In this document: one piece after another, positions 47,700-60,564 of the stretch
Numbering within the stretch: the first letter of the stretch is position 1
Layout of the letters: each line of letters begins with the position of its first letter
Origin: Cardinalis cardinalis
Lineage: Eukaryota; Chordata; Aves; Passeriformes; Cardinalidae
Length of the DNA: 64,000 nucleotides
Assembly: GCA_014549065.1 (NCBI GenBank)
Contig: JACDOX010000007.1
Span: forward strand, 2,478,141 to 2,542,140
Direction of reading: 5' to 3'
Notes under the pieces: model-generated
What the model was told of the DNA's origin: nothing
What the model saw: the letters and a program-made list of their open reading frames with translations, nothing else
Database searches by the model: none
Made by a program: the position numbers and the translations under genes

Positions 47700-48190
47700 C
47701 TATCACATCTGTTGGGATAGTACTTTGAGAAGTTTAGCTTCTCAGACTCACAGCTCCCTCAGCAGCTCCTAATTCATGCTTTCTAGACCCTTTACCAGCT
47801 TTGTTGCCCTTCTCTGGACTCGCTCCAGCGTCTCAGTGCTCTTTTGGAAGTGAAGGGTCCTGAATTTATCACAGTACTTGAGGTGTGGCATCACTGGTGC
47901 AGAGTACTGGGGCACCATCACGGCCCTGCACCTGCTGGCCACACTATTCCAGATATAGGCCAGGATGCCTTTGGCCTCNCTGGCCAGCTGGGCACACTGC
48001 TGGATCACGTTCAGCAGGCTGTCAACCAGAACCTTCAGGTCTCTTTTCACTGGGCAGTTTTCCAATCATTCCTGTCCCAGCCTGTAGTGCTGCAGGGGGT
48101 GTTTNTGACCCAAGTGCAGGACAGAAACCTTCACCTTATTGCAGTTGTCCTCAACCCATCAATCCAGTCTGTCAAGATCTCAAGTATAAC
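47700..48190 (-). mobile_element. CR1 LINE fragment, RT C-terminal region (minus sense)
   Basis: The minus strand (48065-47769) encodes a nearly open CR1 reverse-transcriptase C-terminal segment (ERVQRRATKLVKGLE motif). It is one of the better preserved copies, although the frame is interrupted outside this segment. Confidence 0.9.
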
Positions 48191-49463
48191 TTGCTAAAGG
48201 CTAATATTCCCTACCCCCAAAAATGCTAAGTATATGAAAAAGACCAAAAACATATGCTAGAGTGTCTGCTTTAGGTGGGGAATTATCATTATAATTATAG
48301 ATTGTCATATAGAGAGAAATTCAGGAATAGAGATTTATTCAGGAAGATCTTTCTTCCTTTTTACTTTTTCCTCCCCCAAAAGATAAGCTTTTCCCCACAA
48401 ACGAAAAATAACAGAAACCAAAACTAAGAAAACAAAACTCACCCAGAAGCTATAACTATATTGCCCATTAATTTAATTCAAACTTCAAAATTTTGTAGCC
48501 TACAATAAAGTGGTACAGTTTAAACAAAATTAGATTGGTGTCTAAACACTGAATCATTTATGAGCACATTACATAAATATATTTACATTCTGTGCCACAT
48601 TTTTTGCATTTGGCCTAAAATGCATCTCTGGAGTTTGAAACTTTATATTATCTTTTTTTGAAATCAAGGCCTTCAGATAATTACANTTACTTTTATATAA
48701 AGCAAAAACTCTACAATCTTTCTAACTTATTTCTAGAGGTAATTGCAATTTTTGTGGTTGTAGTTTATTGCTTTGCTTTGAAATAAATAGTAAAAAAAAT
48801 GGCAAAAAATAACATTTAGCATTTAATCTTTATGCCTATATTTTCTTCATGCAAATGTTTGATTAAGTACCTTCAGATAGATTTCATTCTGTAAATGAAA
48901 ATAGATATTTTGGTTTCAGAATTGCCTAAATACATGGAGAGGAATAATAATTAAATATGAGTTGAATAATAATTAAATATGAGTCTCTATCCACTTGTCA
49001 CTTGTGGCTGAGCTCACATAGATTCAGGTTTTTAGAAAATTATGCCTGGTTTGCACAATACTGCAGATCTTCAAAGTTTACATTTTATATTTATTTATTA
49101 ATAAAGAAATATCTAAATCACAAGGAAGNAAATGTAGTTGTATGCAGAACACTGTCTTGAGTTTTCAGACAAGTCAACAGATCAACACACAAATATTAGT
49201 GCACTAGGATTTCTTTTGTAACTTGCCATAAATATCAGTTATTAAGTTTTAAATGCTACATTAGAAAAAAGTAGATGGGAACATCTCATTGCAGTCCATG
49301 ATAACAACTGGATGTATGCTGACAAAATATTTNACAGTCGATACGTGACATCATCAGGAACAATTTCATGGCCATTTTAANGAAAAGAAGGAAGTGGATA
49401 TGAAAGCTACATAGACAAAACACAGTCAAAGTTCAGGTACACACAGGGAAAGGTCATAAACAA
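48191..49463. other. Intergenic, no gene seen
   Basis: AT-rich; contains a 22-bp tandem duplication at 48942-48985. Confidence 0.5.
48942..48985. repeat. 22-bp tandem duplication
   Basis: Two adjacent copies of a 22-bp unit starting GAATAATAATTAAATATGAG, differing only at the last base. Confidence 0.95.
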
Positions 49464-49467
49464 TAAT

Positions 49468-50020
49468 TGTCCTAAGAGCCCGCGGTGGACCTCTGAGCTG
49501 GTGAGACCTCTCAGAAGCTCTTGTGTCCANATCATTTATAGAGGGTTTCCTGCAAGGAACAAGTTTTGAAAGCACAGATTTATTAGACTATAAATCAAGA
49601 TAGCAAATTTTAACAGAAAAAAAATCAAAGTGACTTGGGCAATCACAATGTGGATAAAAGGGTTTATACCCAACTCACCCATTGCCTCATATGTCTTTGC
49701 AAGTGTATCTTGCTTCCAGGCTTGGTTTGAGTCACTCAGTAACCTTCTGTGCTGCAGCAAACTCTGCACAGCTTAGAAAGTGAGTTTTTAGAAGCCCTTC
49801 CTTTTTCAGCAAAATTGACATCTCCCTTCTCCTCTCAGCAGTCTAGCAATCATGCTGTTCAAACTGCCTTTCCTCTAGCTCTTCCCAACATTCCTTGCAG
49901 TTTCTTTTCTCTTCTGTATTTGACCAAGATCAGCAATCTGTATTTGATCAAGTCACAGATGGTAAGGATCAATCTTACTTTCAAGTGGCTCTGCCTGACA
50001 CAGTATTTAAGGCATGAACA
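49468..50020 (-). mobile_element. Solo LTR with 4-bp target duplication
   Basis: Read on the minus strand it starts TGTTCATGCC and ends CTTAGGACA (553 bp). It contains TATAAACCC and an AATAAATCTGTG poly(A) signal spaced as in an LTR. TAAT flanks both sides (49464-49467 and 50021-50024), a 4-bp duplication as known for class I (gammaretrovirus-like) ERVs. No internal coding sequence is found. Confidence 0.75.
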
Positions 50021-50024
50021 TAAT

Positions 50025-51984
50025 CTAAATATGTATAAGGAGGAAAAAGACATATATTANCTCTCCTGATGGCCTACTAAGTTGAAATATTTATATTAAA
50101 ATGGCATCAGAAATAGNAAACAAGATAACAAATAATGATCAGATACTGTCATTCACCAATATCCATATTTTCCACGAACATCAGAGGAATTTCATTAACA
50201 CTGGAGGATGGCATGCTTTTCCATGTGCAATACCACCCACGACTGATCTGACAATCTCTTGAAATCAGTCTGAACTCCTCCATACAACATTTCAAACAGT
50301 CTTGTCAGGTCAGAAGTCATGGGTGATACACTTAAAATCCCTTTCCATNCCCCAAAAGATCTTCATGAACCCTTACACACCCCACTGACATCGAAGATAA
50401 TTTTGGAATTTCCCTCAGGTCTCTCATGTGGCCTCCTTGCCTCGAAGGCAAGGTTTTGTGTGATGTGAATGAACCTACACTCAGTGCCTTGGGAGTGCCA
50501 TGCAAAGCCAGACAGGCAATTTTCTGCCAAAATCTGTCTGATTCGTTCTGTCACATTCCTAGTAGCCTAAACAAATTTACATCATANCAAAGACAATAAA
50601 GAACAGCTGAAAATTAATATTTTAATGTATAATAGAATGAAACTCCTGTAAAAAACAGTCACTATTATAGTTGTAAAATGTGCAGATTCTGAAATCCTGG
50701 ACCTAGAGAATATGANGGTTCAGGACAGCCAAATGAGTCACTGCTTTTGCAGATGATGTCTCCTATATCTTTCCTGATAACATTCCCAAGCACATGAACT
50801 CCAGATCTGATAGGGACTTAGGAGGAAATGAGGGATGGGTCACATTACAAAGTNTGCTACACAACAACTGCAGTGAAAAACGGGCTCCTTGACTTCCTCA
50901 CTAATGGGCACTTACAACACTTTGGAAAGACATAAGAGTTAACATTTCCCCACATACAGACAATTGTTTTCTAATGTATTTCCTCTGTCTGCTTGGTCAG
51001 CTCTGAGCAGAGGCAGCTGCATGGGGACACCCGACACCTTCTGCAGAGCTGGAGGTAGAGAGGAACNTGGCACAAACACATTAGTTATGGCAAGTGCCTT
51101 CCAATCCTCATTTTGACCTAGGTTTGGCAGAGGACAGTGCCTTAACTTTAATCCAGTAAGGTGTCCTATCACATTTAAAATAGGGCAAATTTCACAGCTA
51201 AAATAGTGAGATCTTGGATGGTTCACTGTAGGGGCAACAGTGCACAACATTCCCTGCTGTGTTTTGGTTACTGTCAAAGCTACTCACTAACAATCCCAGT
51301 AGACTTTGCATCCCAAGAATGACTTTACCTACTTACCACAGACACATTTGGCTTCCTGCAGNTCTTAACCTTTCTAAAACTAAATCACTAGACGATTAAT
51401 TGATTTATCATTGTTGTCTAGGATGAAACGAAGTTGCTGGAAAGTGAAGATGCCAATAACATTATCTTGGGTCAGACAGTGGCTTGGCATGGGATGTGAG
51501 TGGGCACATANATTAATTTATGTGCTTTCAGGTAAAACATTAAAGTATCTCATAGTGAAACTGTGAAACTAACTAGCAAATTTCTGCAAGGATAGGATGT
51601 CACTGGACATTGTGAAGTTTTGATTTAAATTCATNTCTACTTGTTCTTGCTTTATCTTCCTCCTAAGCTGGTTCTGATATTTCTTTTGGGAGAAGAATGC
51701 CTCAGAGAAAATGAAAAATGTTTGTTTTTCACCATTCTGCCTAAAAAGTGTCTTCATTTTTTGGTCAACCCTCTCTCCTTTAGCAAACTCTTCCAGACCT
51801 CTGGCTACAGCACAACCTGTCTGGTGCCCTGCTGGACCCAAGTGCCCTGCCATATCGCCGGCAGCTCCCTCTTTCAGCCATGAAACCTCAGCCTCTTCAT
51901 TAGCTCCACAGATGCCCCCTCCTCCTTCAGTCTTTTCTCCACTTCCCTCTTCATCTTAAATGCTGTAGTTTATCCCTAAGCCCT
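50025..51984. other. Intergenic, no gene seen
   Basis: Less AT-rich than average, but no recognisable exon or transposon. Confidence 0.45.
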
Positions 51985-52785
51985 TGTATTGGGTACAGGT
52001 GCCCAGGCCTGGCTGGGGAGGGCTGCCAAGGGTGGCTTCCCACGAGGAACACAATCTGTTCCAGCCCACCCACTTCCAGGACACAGCTGAACACCTCAGC
52101 CATAGNTGTGGTGCCTCTGAGAACGTGTGTTTAAGAAAGGGTAAATAATGCTGCAAGAAGTTGAGAGAGACAAGTGAGAAAAATGTGTGAGAAACAGTCC
52201 TGCAAATACCAAGGTGAGAGAAGAAGGAGAGAGAGAGGGTGCTCCAGGCACTGGAGCAGAGATTTCTCTGCAATCCCCACAGAGGACTATGATGAAGCAG
52301 ATATTCTCACTGGGGAGGGTACCACACTGAAGCAGATGCACATACCCTGAAGGAAAATGCAGCCAGTGGAAAGACCCCTGTTGAAGCAGGGGAACAGCAT
52401 GAGGAGGAAGGAGCAGGAGAGAGGAGCTGTTATGGATTAACTATAACCCCATTTCCCATCACCCTGCACCACTGTGGGGGAGGAAGTTTGGAGTAAGGAG
52501 TGAAGGAGTGAAATTGATGCTGGCAGGGAGGAGGGATGAAAGGAAGGTGTTTTGGTTTTTGTCTTCATTTCTCATTATCCTATTCTATTCTTAATTGGAA
52601 AAAAATTAATCTTTCCCAAGGTGAGTCAGTTTTACCAGNAACATTAATCAATAAGCAGTTTACCTGTTATTTATGTCAGCCCTTGAGCTTTTCCATCCTA
52701 TTTTCTACTTGAATTGTTGAGTAGGTGGAGAGGGAGAGAGAAGCTAGGTGTGCACCNGGCAGCCAGCCATGGCCAACCCACCACA
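51985..52785 (+). mobile_element. ERV LTR (plus sense), same family as the 55-kb copy
   Basis: Starts TGTATTGGGTACAGG and ends CAACCCACCACA. It shares with 54998-56072 the order GGTGGCTTC, GTGAGAAA, GAAGGAGAG, CACTGGAGC, ATAACCCCATT, a purine-rich run, TTTCTCATTATCC and the GGCAGCCAGCCATGGCCAACCCACCACA end. It is more decayed and shorter than its relative. A target duplication is not evident. Confidence 0.75.
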
Positions 52786-54992
52786 TCCTGCCCCCCCCCA
52801 CCCAAAAATAAAAGGAAAAAGAAACAAAATAGGACCACCTCTCTGTTTTTCACTCTGCTCAAGCACTGCATATTTGGTCAGCCCAGAGCACATCTTGTGT
52901 AAACAAAACAAAAATCCAAATTGCTGGAACACAGGCTGGTTTAATACTGTACAACTCTGATTGCTAGCATGTTACAATGCTCNTAATTCATAATTGTTCC
53001 TTAATATGATTACCCACAATCCTGTCTGACTTTCTCTCCATTTCTTACTAGTGGATTCCTTGGGNGGTCAGAGAAGCACTAAAGCTGTTTGTAACAGGAG
53101 CATTTGCAGAAGGGATAAAAAAGTAACAGTGGCAGAGAGGAAAGGNTTAGGGAAGATCCTTATCAAGTTCATTGCTCTTTAACACAGAGACCTCGTGTGC
53201 CACCACACTCTTAAATTTCATCCATGCAGAGGTCAGCACATAGAATGATGAACAAATTTCTCTATATCACAGTTAAAATTGNACTGTGTGTTTGCTGCCA
53301 CTCCGCAAGTCAACCACTCCTAACACATCCTTGAGTCCTCACACCTTACTCACCTGTTTNCCTGCAGATTTCCTGGCTGTAGAGCAAAATATGTTTTAAA
53401 ATAGCTCTTTTAGGCAGTCATTCAAATCATGCATCTCATCTTGTCTCTGTAATTGCACCCAGAGGCATTTGCCACAGCGCCCCTGATCCCAGAGCTGTGT
53501 GCTGCATGCTTTGGCTCACATGGCTTAATGCTAATGACAGGGATCACACAGAGGCTTTTGATGGTCAGTATAATGCCCAACACAACTTTCTGAACACATC
53601 CACTCAGTAAATAATGTAGCATTTCCCTGANATTTATTCCAGAGATTACGTGACAGGTTTATTTTCCCGTTTATGGAAGTAATTGGCACCCTCTGGTGGT
53701 GTGTGGCTCCTACTGCTGACAGCTTTCCCCAGATGCCAAAAGCAGCACCAAAAGTGTGGTACCGATTTCTGCAGAGATGACAAAATCACCTACAAGGACT
53801 GGAAAAAACACCGCTCAGTTCTGAAAGCAGACTCAACCACATTCACCTGCTCAGATTTCAACCCACCATGCTGTAAAAAGAAAAAAACAATTAAGAAGCT
53901 ATTCCTTTTTTTCAGTCCCTACACATTTGAAAAACCAGACAACTCGAAACCAGCCTACACTTTAATATTTTATTTGGTTTAAGATGATGAAAATTTACAA
54001 CANCACCACAGACAATTAAAATGGAGTCAAACAGGAAGATACCAGGACCATGAAACTTGCAGTTACTTTCCTAGGTGTGTGTGTGTGTCTCTTCCTACAG
54101 GAAACGTTATAGTGGAATTAAATTCAACTTTTTTGTTTAGTTTTGTTTGTTGGGGTTTTTTTTTGTTGTGGTTGTTAGTTTGGGGTTTTTTTTTCTCGTT
54201 TTACAATAGCAAAGTAAAATTTCACTGTCAGAGCTAATCTAAATCAAATTTTAGATTGGTTTGAATGACAGGTAGGAAGAAGGAAGTGCCTGGTGCCTAC
54301 CTGGTCATGCAGAAGATTATGTAAGCTCCCTCAAAGCACTTGTTCATAGAAAGGGCAACACACAGAACTGTANGCATCACATGTCATGTTATGAAGGGCA
54401 ATAAGGCAAATATTATCAGACCTGGGGCTGTGTGTGCCCTCATTCTTTTTTCTTTTTGACAATGGAGAGTTACTGCTGACAATATTGAGAATGTCACGGC
54501 CATCACTCTGACAGCACATGAACCAGTGGGGAAGAGAAGAATGATTTCACAAAATCTTATCTTTTGCAGACACATNCACATTTGTAAAGTACAGGTGGGA
54601 GCTGCAGTTTATTCAAAGCTGCCCCTACAGCCATTTTGGCTGCCAACAAATAATTAAAGATGCTCAATGGAAAGAATAACCTTAATAATCTTTTCCTAAT
54701 GTAAAAACACAAGTATTTTCCATAATGTCAACAGAGTCTNGGAGCTGTTTTCATAGAAATTCTTCAGATCCTGTCTCTTCTCTTAAGAAAGGGAGNATTG
54801 AAGAGATCCAGTGGCAAGAGAATCCACCATGTTTTGGACCCAGTTTGCTTACATCAGAAGTAGGCTGGTGGAGAAAGGCAACACTCTTGAGTTTTTCTAT
54901 CATCATCCCTGATGATCACCATTATGAAGAGGAGATAATTGCCTCTCTCTACTTCATATATAGTGAGACTAAAATTAGGATCTGCAAGACAG
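52786..54992. other. Intergenic, no gene seen
   Basis: Includes an open stretch at 53683-53982 that lacks any ATG (treated under rejected items) and a short GT run near 54075-54087. Confidence 0.5.
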
Positions 54993-54997
54993 CTTGT

Positions 54998-56072
54998 TTT
55001 ATTGAGTTTGCACATCCAAACTTTGGTAGTGGCAAGGTTACACAGGTGGCTTCTGTGAGGAGCTGCTAGAAGCTTCCTTCATGTCCAGCAGAGACAAACC
55101 CTGGCTGCTCCAAAGGAGGACCTGCAGCTGGTCAAGGCTGAGCCAATTAGAAATGGTGGTGAGGTCTCTGTTGATGACATATTTAAGAAAGAAAATAAAG
55201 TTATTGCACAGTTGTAATTGCATCCAGAAAAGAGCGGAGTGAGAACATGTGAGAGAAACAACTCTGTAGGCACCAAGGTCACTGGAGAAGGAGGAGGAGG
55301 AGGAGGAGTTCCTGGCACTGGAGCTAGAATTCCTCTCCAGCCTGTGGTGAAGGCCATGATGAAGTAGCTGTGTNCCTGCTACCCATGGAAGTCCATGGGG
55401 AAGCAGAGATCCGCCTGCAGCCCANGGAGAAGTCCCACACCAGAGCAGGTGGATGCCCGTGAGGAGGCTGCAAACCATGGGAGGTCCACAGAGAAAGGAC
55501 CTACCACTGGAGAAGCCAGTCCTTGAAGGACTGCATCCCATGGAAGAGTGACCCATGCTGCAGCAGTTTGAGAGAAAGATTGTGGGATGGACTCACTTTG
55601 CAGCAGTTTGTGTCGATCTGTTGCTCATGAGATGGACTCAGATTGGGAAAGTCCATGGAGAATTCTCTCATGGGAGGAACTTCCTGGTGAAGGAGGGGAA
55701 TGACCCTTTCCTTGAGCAGCAGGAAAAAAAACCATGTGACCGCTGACCATAACCCCCATTCTCATCTCTCTGCAGCACTGGGAGATGAGGNAGAGTTTGG
55801 GAAGGAGAGAGGGATGGAGAAAAGATGTTTTTAACTTTTTTTTTAATATTTTACTTTTCATTATCCTGTTCTGGTTTTATTAGCAATAAATTCAACTAAT
55901 ATCCCTAATTTGAGCCTGTTTTGCCNATGACAGTATTTGATGAGTAATCTCTCTCATGGTTCTTAGGTCACGAACCCTTCATTATGTGTTCTCTCTCCTG
56001 TCCAGTTGCAGAGGGGAGTGANAGAATGGCTTTGGTGGGTGCCTGGCATACNGCCAGGGTTAACCCACNACA
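54998..56072 (+). mobile_element. Full-length solo LTR of an avian ERV with 5-bp target duplication
   Basis: About 1075 bp, plus sense. U3 has TTTGGTAGTGGCAAGG and GGTGGCTTCTGTGAG. A TATTTAAGA box lies at about 55179. The middle carries loose repeats of the 'catggaag...ggagcag' kind. AATAAATTC near 55886 is the poly(A) signal, and the end is GCCAGGGTTAACCCACNACA. CTTGT occurs directly on both sides (54993-54997 and 56073-56077), a 5-bp duplication typical of ERVL. The first two bases are TT where TG is expected. Confidence 0.85.
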
Positions 56073-56079
56073 CTTGTGC

Positions 56080-56465
56080 AAGGCCACANAGGCTATCGAC
56101 ATCGAGCTTCTACTGCCAATTTATTGTCCTCCTAACACAACCATCTTCCACTAAGCTTCAGAATCTATTTTGCTAATTAATATTNTCCAATTAATTTTAA
56201 TAAATTTCANATCACAGGAAAAANTATAGGTCAGAAAATGTCTTTGAAAGACGCATGGAAAAGATTCTTATTCCAAGAAAAGCTAATTTCAAAGGTATTT
56301 GAGGCCTCTTGTTGATCAAGATTCTTCCTATTCAGCAATATATTACAACATNTCTGTTAAAGAAATTTAAGAATTCATAGAGAAAATATTTTCCTTCCTC
56401 ATCATTAAAACTTTTGGACAGTATTTTGTGAGACTTATGTCAGAAAATAAGCTGTAATTATGGAA
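56080..56465. other. Intergenic, no gene seen
   Basis: AT-rich spacer between LTR and CR1, unusually rich in single N. Confidence 0.5.
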
Positions 56466-56469
56466 TTAA

Positions 56470-56720
56470 TCAGAATGGATTTGGTTAGAAAAGACCTTNA
56501 AGGCCATCTAGTTCTGATCACCCTATTGTGGGCAGGGATGCCATTCACTGCNTCCATTCATACAACCCGGCCTTGAATACTTCCAGGGATGTGACATCCA
56601 NAACTTCTCTAGGCAAACTGTTCCAGNNCTTCACCACCCTCTGATTAAAGAATTTATTCCTAATATGTAATGTAAATCTACAGTTTGTTTGAAACCACTG
56701 CCCCTTTGTTACTCTTCAAT
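56470..56720 (-). mobile_element. CR1 LINE 3' fragment (minus sense), left part of a split copy
   Basis: Starts with GGTTAGAAAAGACCTTNAAGGCCATC and continues GGGCAGGGATGCC, CTTCCAGGGATG, CTTCACCACCCT, all reverse-complement landmarks of the CR1 3' UTR. The match stops near 56720 at unrelated sequence and resumes at about 57266. Confidence 0.88.
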
Positions 56721-56724
56721 CTCT

Positions 56725-57265
56725 TAAACCCAGGGCTAAGCCTGGGCAGACAAAAAGGAGGAATACAGATCANATATCCTCAAAAGGTAAAAGTTTTATT
56801 GGCAAATTATGAAAAATCAAAACTTTGGCAAATTATTTAGTACAACACAGCACAGACTTAGCCAATTAACAAAGAAACCTTTAAACCCATTTGATGTTAT
56901 GATGTTACATAAAAAGAGAGAAGAGAAAAACAGAAAGACAGGGAAGACANAGAAAAACATACAGACATANCTACCAACTCCNGGGTTCCAGCNATGTAAC
57001 AGGTAGAAAACTCCAAGATGAAGGCTNAGGGAAAGAACAACATGCTTGCCTCATGGTTAAAATCTTGACCCATCCTGGGCCTTCCAGTCACTCAGCCACT
57101 AGGGGCTGGGTCAGGCAACACTGTGGGGCTGCCTCCACTGTGCTGTGACTGACAAACACTGAGGGGNTGGGGGACATAGGGGGCAGGGCACTACCTCACC
57201 AGAGCAAGGCCTGACCCATGCCCTACCACACATTCTGAGGTGTCTCTAAACAGATCCCCTTTTCC
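56725..57265 (-). mobile_element. LTR-like insertion inside a CR1
   Basis: About 540 bases not related to CR1 separate two CR1 parts. On the minus strand it has the motif CCAATAAAACTTTTACC near 56800, as in the R/U5 of an LTR, preceded by long pyrimidine-rich sequence. The boundaries are approximate and no target duplication was established. Confidence 0.5.
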
Positions 57266-58640
57266 AGCCTCTGTCACTATCTGCCTGTATAAAAAGTCAC
57301 TCTCCCTCCTTTGTGTCAGCTGTCTTAGGGTACTGGAAGACAGCAATGTGGCCTTCCCAAAGCCTTTTCTTNTCCAGGCTTAACCACCCTTGCTGTCTCT
57401 GCTTGTCTTCATAGCAGAGGTGCCCCATACCTCTGATCTTTTTCATGGCCTCCTCTTGGACCCTCTCTAACAGGTCCATATCTTTCATGTCTTGGCAATC
57501 CCANCATTGGACAGAGTGCTTCAGGCTGAGTCTCACAACAGTTAAATAAAGGAGCAGAATAATCTGTCTTGACCTGCTGGCCACATCTTTTCTTTGCAGC
57601 CTCAGATATATTTTGCCTGCTGGACTATGGGCACACAGTTGGCTCATGTCCAGTTACTTATCCGCAAGAATTCCCAAATCCTTCTCTGCAGAAATTCTTT
57701 CAATAAGGTTGCCATGACCTAAGCACAGCACCTTGAACTTGTTGAATTTCATGGAAGGCTCATGGGCCCACTCCTTAAGCTCTTCCAGGTGCCCAGATGG
57801 CATCCCATCCTTCTGNTGTGTCAAATGTTGTTGCCTGCACTGCTCACTCAGCTTCGTGTAATTTGCAAACTTTATGGGTGTGCACTTGATCCCACAGTCA
57901 ATGTCATCAGGTGCCATAGCTTGTGGCTCTTTAACATCATCAAGTGATCCTGAACCTGCTACTTGTTTATAGTGGTAGGGACTTCACTCCCCCCACACCC
58001 ATGCAGAGAATCAGGGACTTGAGAGAAGTAGGAAGCCTGATGCCAGTGAAGACTGAGGAAAAAACTCACTGAGTGCTTCAGCTTTCCTATTAGTTGCCAC
58101 AAGTTTACCCTTCTTGTTTCTCAGGGGCTTACACTGGCCTTTATATTTTGACCTGTGTACTTTTAGAATCCCTTTTTTAAATTCTTCATGTCATTTGCCC
58201 ACTCCTGCTCTAGCTTTGCCTCGGCTTTCCTAACCGCATCCCTACATATTCAAAACATATCCCTGTACTCTACCNAGGCCACCTCCTTCTGCTTTCACTG
58301 TCCATGCATTTCTTACTGCTCAGTTTGAGGAGCAGATCCTTGCCCAGCCATAACAGTNTCAGGCCTGCCTTGCTCCTTGATTTCCTACACATCAGGCCAC
58401 AGAGCCCTTGTGCTCTAAGATAAGTGGCCTTAAAGAGCAGCCAGNCTTTTTTCCTTAAGGACAGTTTCACAGAGGATCTCCTTCACCCACTCCTTAAACA
58501 GCTGAAAGATTGCTCTTGCAAAGTTCAGGGTTTTGACTTCACTCCTCATTATTTATCACTTTTGAGGGCTAGGGTTATTTCTCAGTTTTGTCTTCATTCT
58601 CTCTTCCAGTAGTGACACCCAATAAGGGAACACCGACAAG
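57266..58640 (-). mobile_element. CR1 LINE, long 5' continuation (minus sense)
   Basis: It resumes with CTGTCACTATCTGCCTGTATAAAAAGTC (57270-57297) and continues through reverse-complement RT-domain landmarks for over 1.3 kb, the longest CR1 copy in the window. Fragments of the RT reading frame remain on the minus strand (57647-57297, 57917-57654), with stops and frame changes. The far end near 58600 lies in the part upstream of the core RT motifs. Confidence 0.88.
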
Positions 58641-59279
58641 GTTGCTTAGAACACATTTTGGCAAAGCCAGCACTACTGGAGCTGTATAGCCAGCAGTACT
58701 GTATGGATCAGGTATACCTGAAAAATGCTTTATTCCTAATCGTGGAAAAGATCTTCTTCACCTGATGATAGAATTTCCTCATTTACCCTAAGCCCTCTCT
58801 GACACCAGATAAGCTCTCCAAATTTTATTTACAAAAATTATGTCAGCCTTCATGGTGGTTAAAAGTATAGAATTTAAGGCCAAGATNTTAATTTTGTTGG
58901 CATCCTCCTCAGTAAAAAGGGGAACTGGAAAACAGCCTATTTATTTAGCAAGGTAATAATTCAGCTACTGATTGATCAGTTCAAGGATTATCATATTTCT
59001 AAAAATTCCCCAATTCTAATTAAAACTAAAAAATTCTAATTAAGTCTAAAAATTTAGTTGCTCTTCATTTAAGTATTTACAATATAATTTAATCTTTGGC
59101 AGCATTAAATACTATGCAATATTAATTTTGTATTTACATCAATATATATTATTCTGGGANGTTTTCACATGTTCAGCACTTCAGTTTACCACAACAGCAG
59201 TGGTTTGAAACTACCTCAGAACATGAATTTTAAAATCTTTTCATATAGCATGTGGTCTTTAGAGTCAATTAAGTTGAGA
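58641..59279. other. Intergenic, no gene seen
   Basis: AT-rich; nothing recognised. Confidence 0.5.
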
Positions 59280-59720
59280 GGGAGAAATCTGGAACTGCCA
59301 GCGTCAGCTAAGACTTTTCAAGGTTGGCAATATTCTTTACTAATGTCNATTAGTTGTCCTCAGGTCTTTCCTCCCTCATTCTCTCCTGTTGTCAATTAAA
59401 CNCAAGAGTTCTATTATCATTATATTGCAAGGGTTCCACATTGCTAAAGTTTCNTACCTCCTTGATGTTTCTTGTAGGCATCTCCTCTAGGCATTGACTC
59501 TTCCTTGTACTCACAGCAGCNAACAGACTACAGTATCCCCTCAACCAACCAATCCACTCTTTTATAACACTCTTCTGATTGGCTACAGGTGTGNCCTGTT
59601 AAAATCAGGCCTGTTCCCAATCTCTAATAATTAACCCAGCTGCAACTCTTTAGGGNGTAAGATTACTTTCTATACTACCTTTATTTACTTATANTCTATC
59701 NCCCTACANTCTCCCATGAA
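59280..59720 (-). mobile_element. LTR-like element (minus sense), edges approximate
   Basis: The minus strand shows ATGGGAGANTGTAGGG at the start, AATCAGAAGAGTG, a TATAAAAGAG box (59566 downward), GATTGGTTGGTTGAGG, and later a decayed poly(A)-like AATGATAATAGAACTC. This order matches an ERV U3-R-U5. The 3' edge is not defined. Confidence 0.6.
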
Positions 59721-60558
59721 TATACNTGTCTATTTTGCTTCATCAGGTAAGGAAAATACAGCGTGATGTTTGTAAGTTTTGATTTTACTTTCTATTCTGC
59801 ATTTTCTTCAGGGTTGTGCATACTATTTATACTGAATGCAGTTCTCNGCTGTAGTTACAACAGTCATTTAGAAATTATTCTTTTTCATCATGTCAGCAAT
59901 TATCTACNGAATTTGATTTTGAGTATAGAGATGACAAAGATCAAAAATAAAACAATCCACACATACAAAAGAAAACATGAAATCTTTTTTGGGTGAAACC
60001 TGTAGTTCTTTCTTGCACACCTGTAATTAAAGTAACTTTTCATACAGCTGACAGATTTGGAAAAAAAAAATAAAGCTTATACAAATATTTGAGCATAACA
60101 CATTGTATGACTCTTGCTCAGTCTCTCTCCTCTGTGGGTCTTTGGACATGAGAATCATTTGTTATGTTTATGTTCTTGTAGGAATGTTCTTCTAAGGAAT
60201 AGAGATTTAAAAGTCATTTTCTGGAAGATCTACCAGGTCAATCCAACTATTTTACCTTCTCCTCAAAGCCTATCTAACCTATTNTAAAGTTCCATGGCAA
60301 GAATATAATGAGCCCAGCCTAGTTCAATCTCTTTACACCTTATGAGTAAGAGGTTTTGGGTTTTGATCTCTTTGTTCCAGACATCTGATAATTTATAGCT
60401 ATTTTGTAGGATGGACACTAAAATATATCTAAGGCAAGAATCTGCAGGGGCAGCNAGCTTTGTGTTGGTTTAGCAGGGGCTGCATGGCTGTGATTAAAGT
60501 TAGGGATGAGGTTAGGATAGAATCAATAGACACCTCTGGGTTTAGGTGTGTTTAATTC
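59721..60558. other. Intergenic, no gene seen
   Basis: AT-rich; nothing recognised before the tRNA-linked LTR. Confidence 0.5.
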
Positions 60559-60564
60559 ATACAG

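Noticed and set aside
53683..53982. Cysteine-rich small secreted protein on the plus strand
   Set aside because: The frame begins at TTG directly after a TAA stop and has no ATG; no splice context or family match supports it.
57297..57917. Separate genes with reverse-transcriptase-like ends
   Set aside because: These are broken pieces of one CR1 LINE, not host genes.
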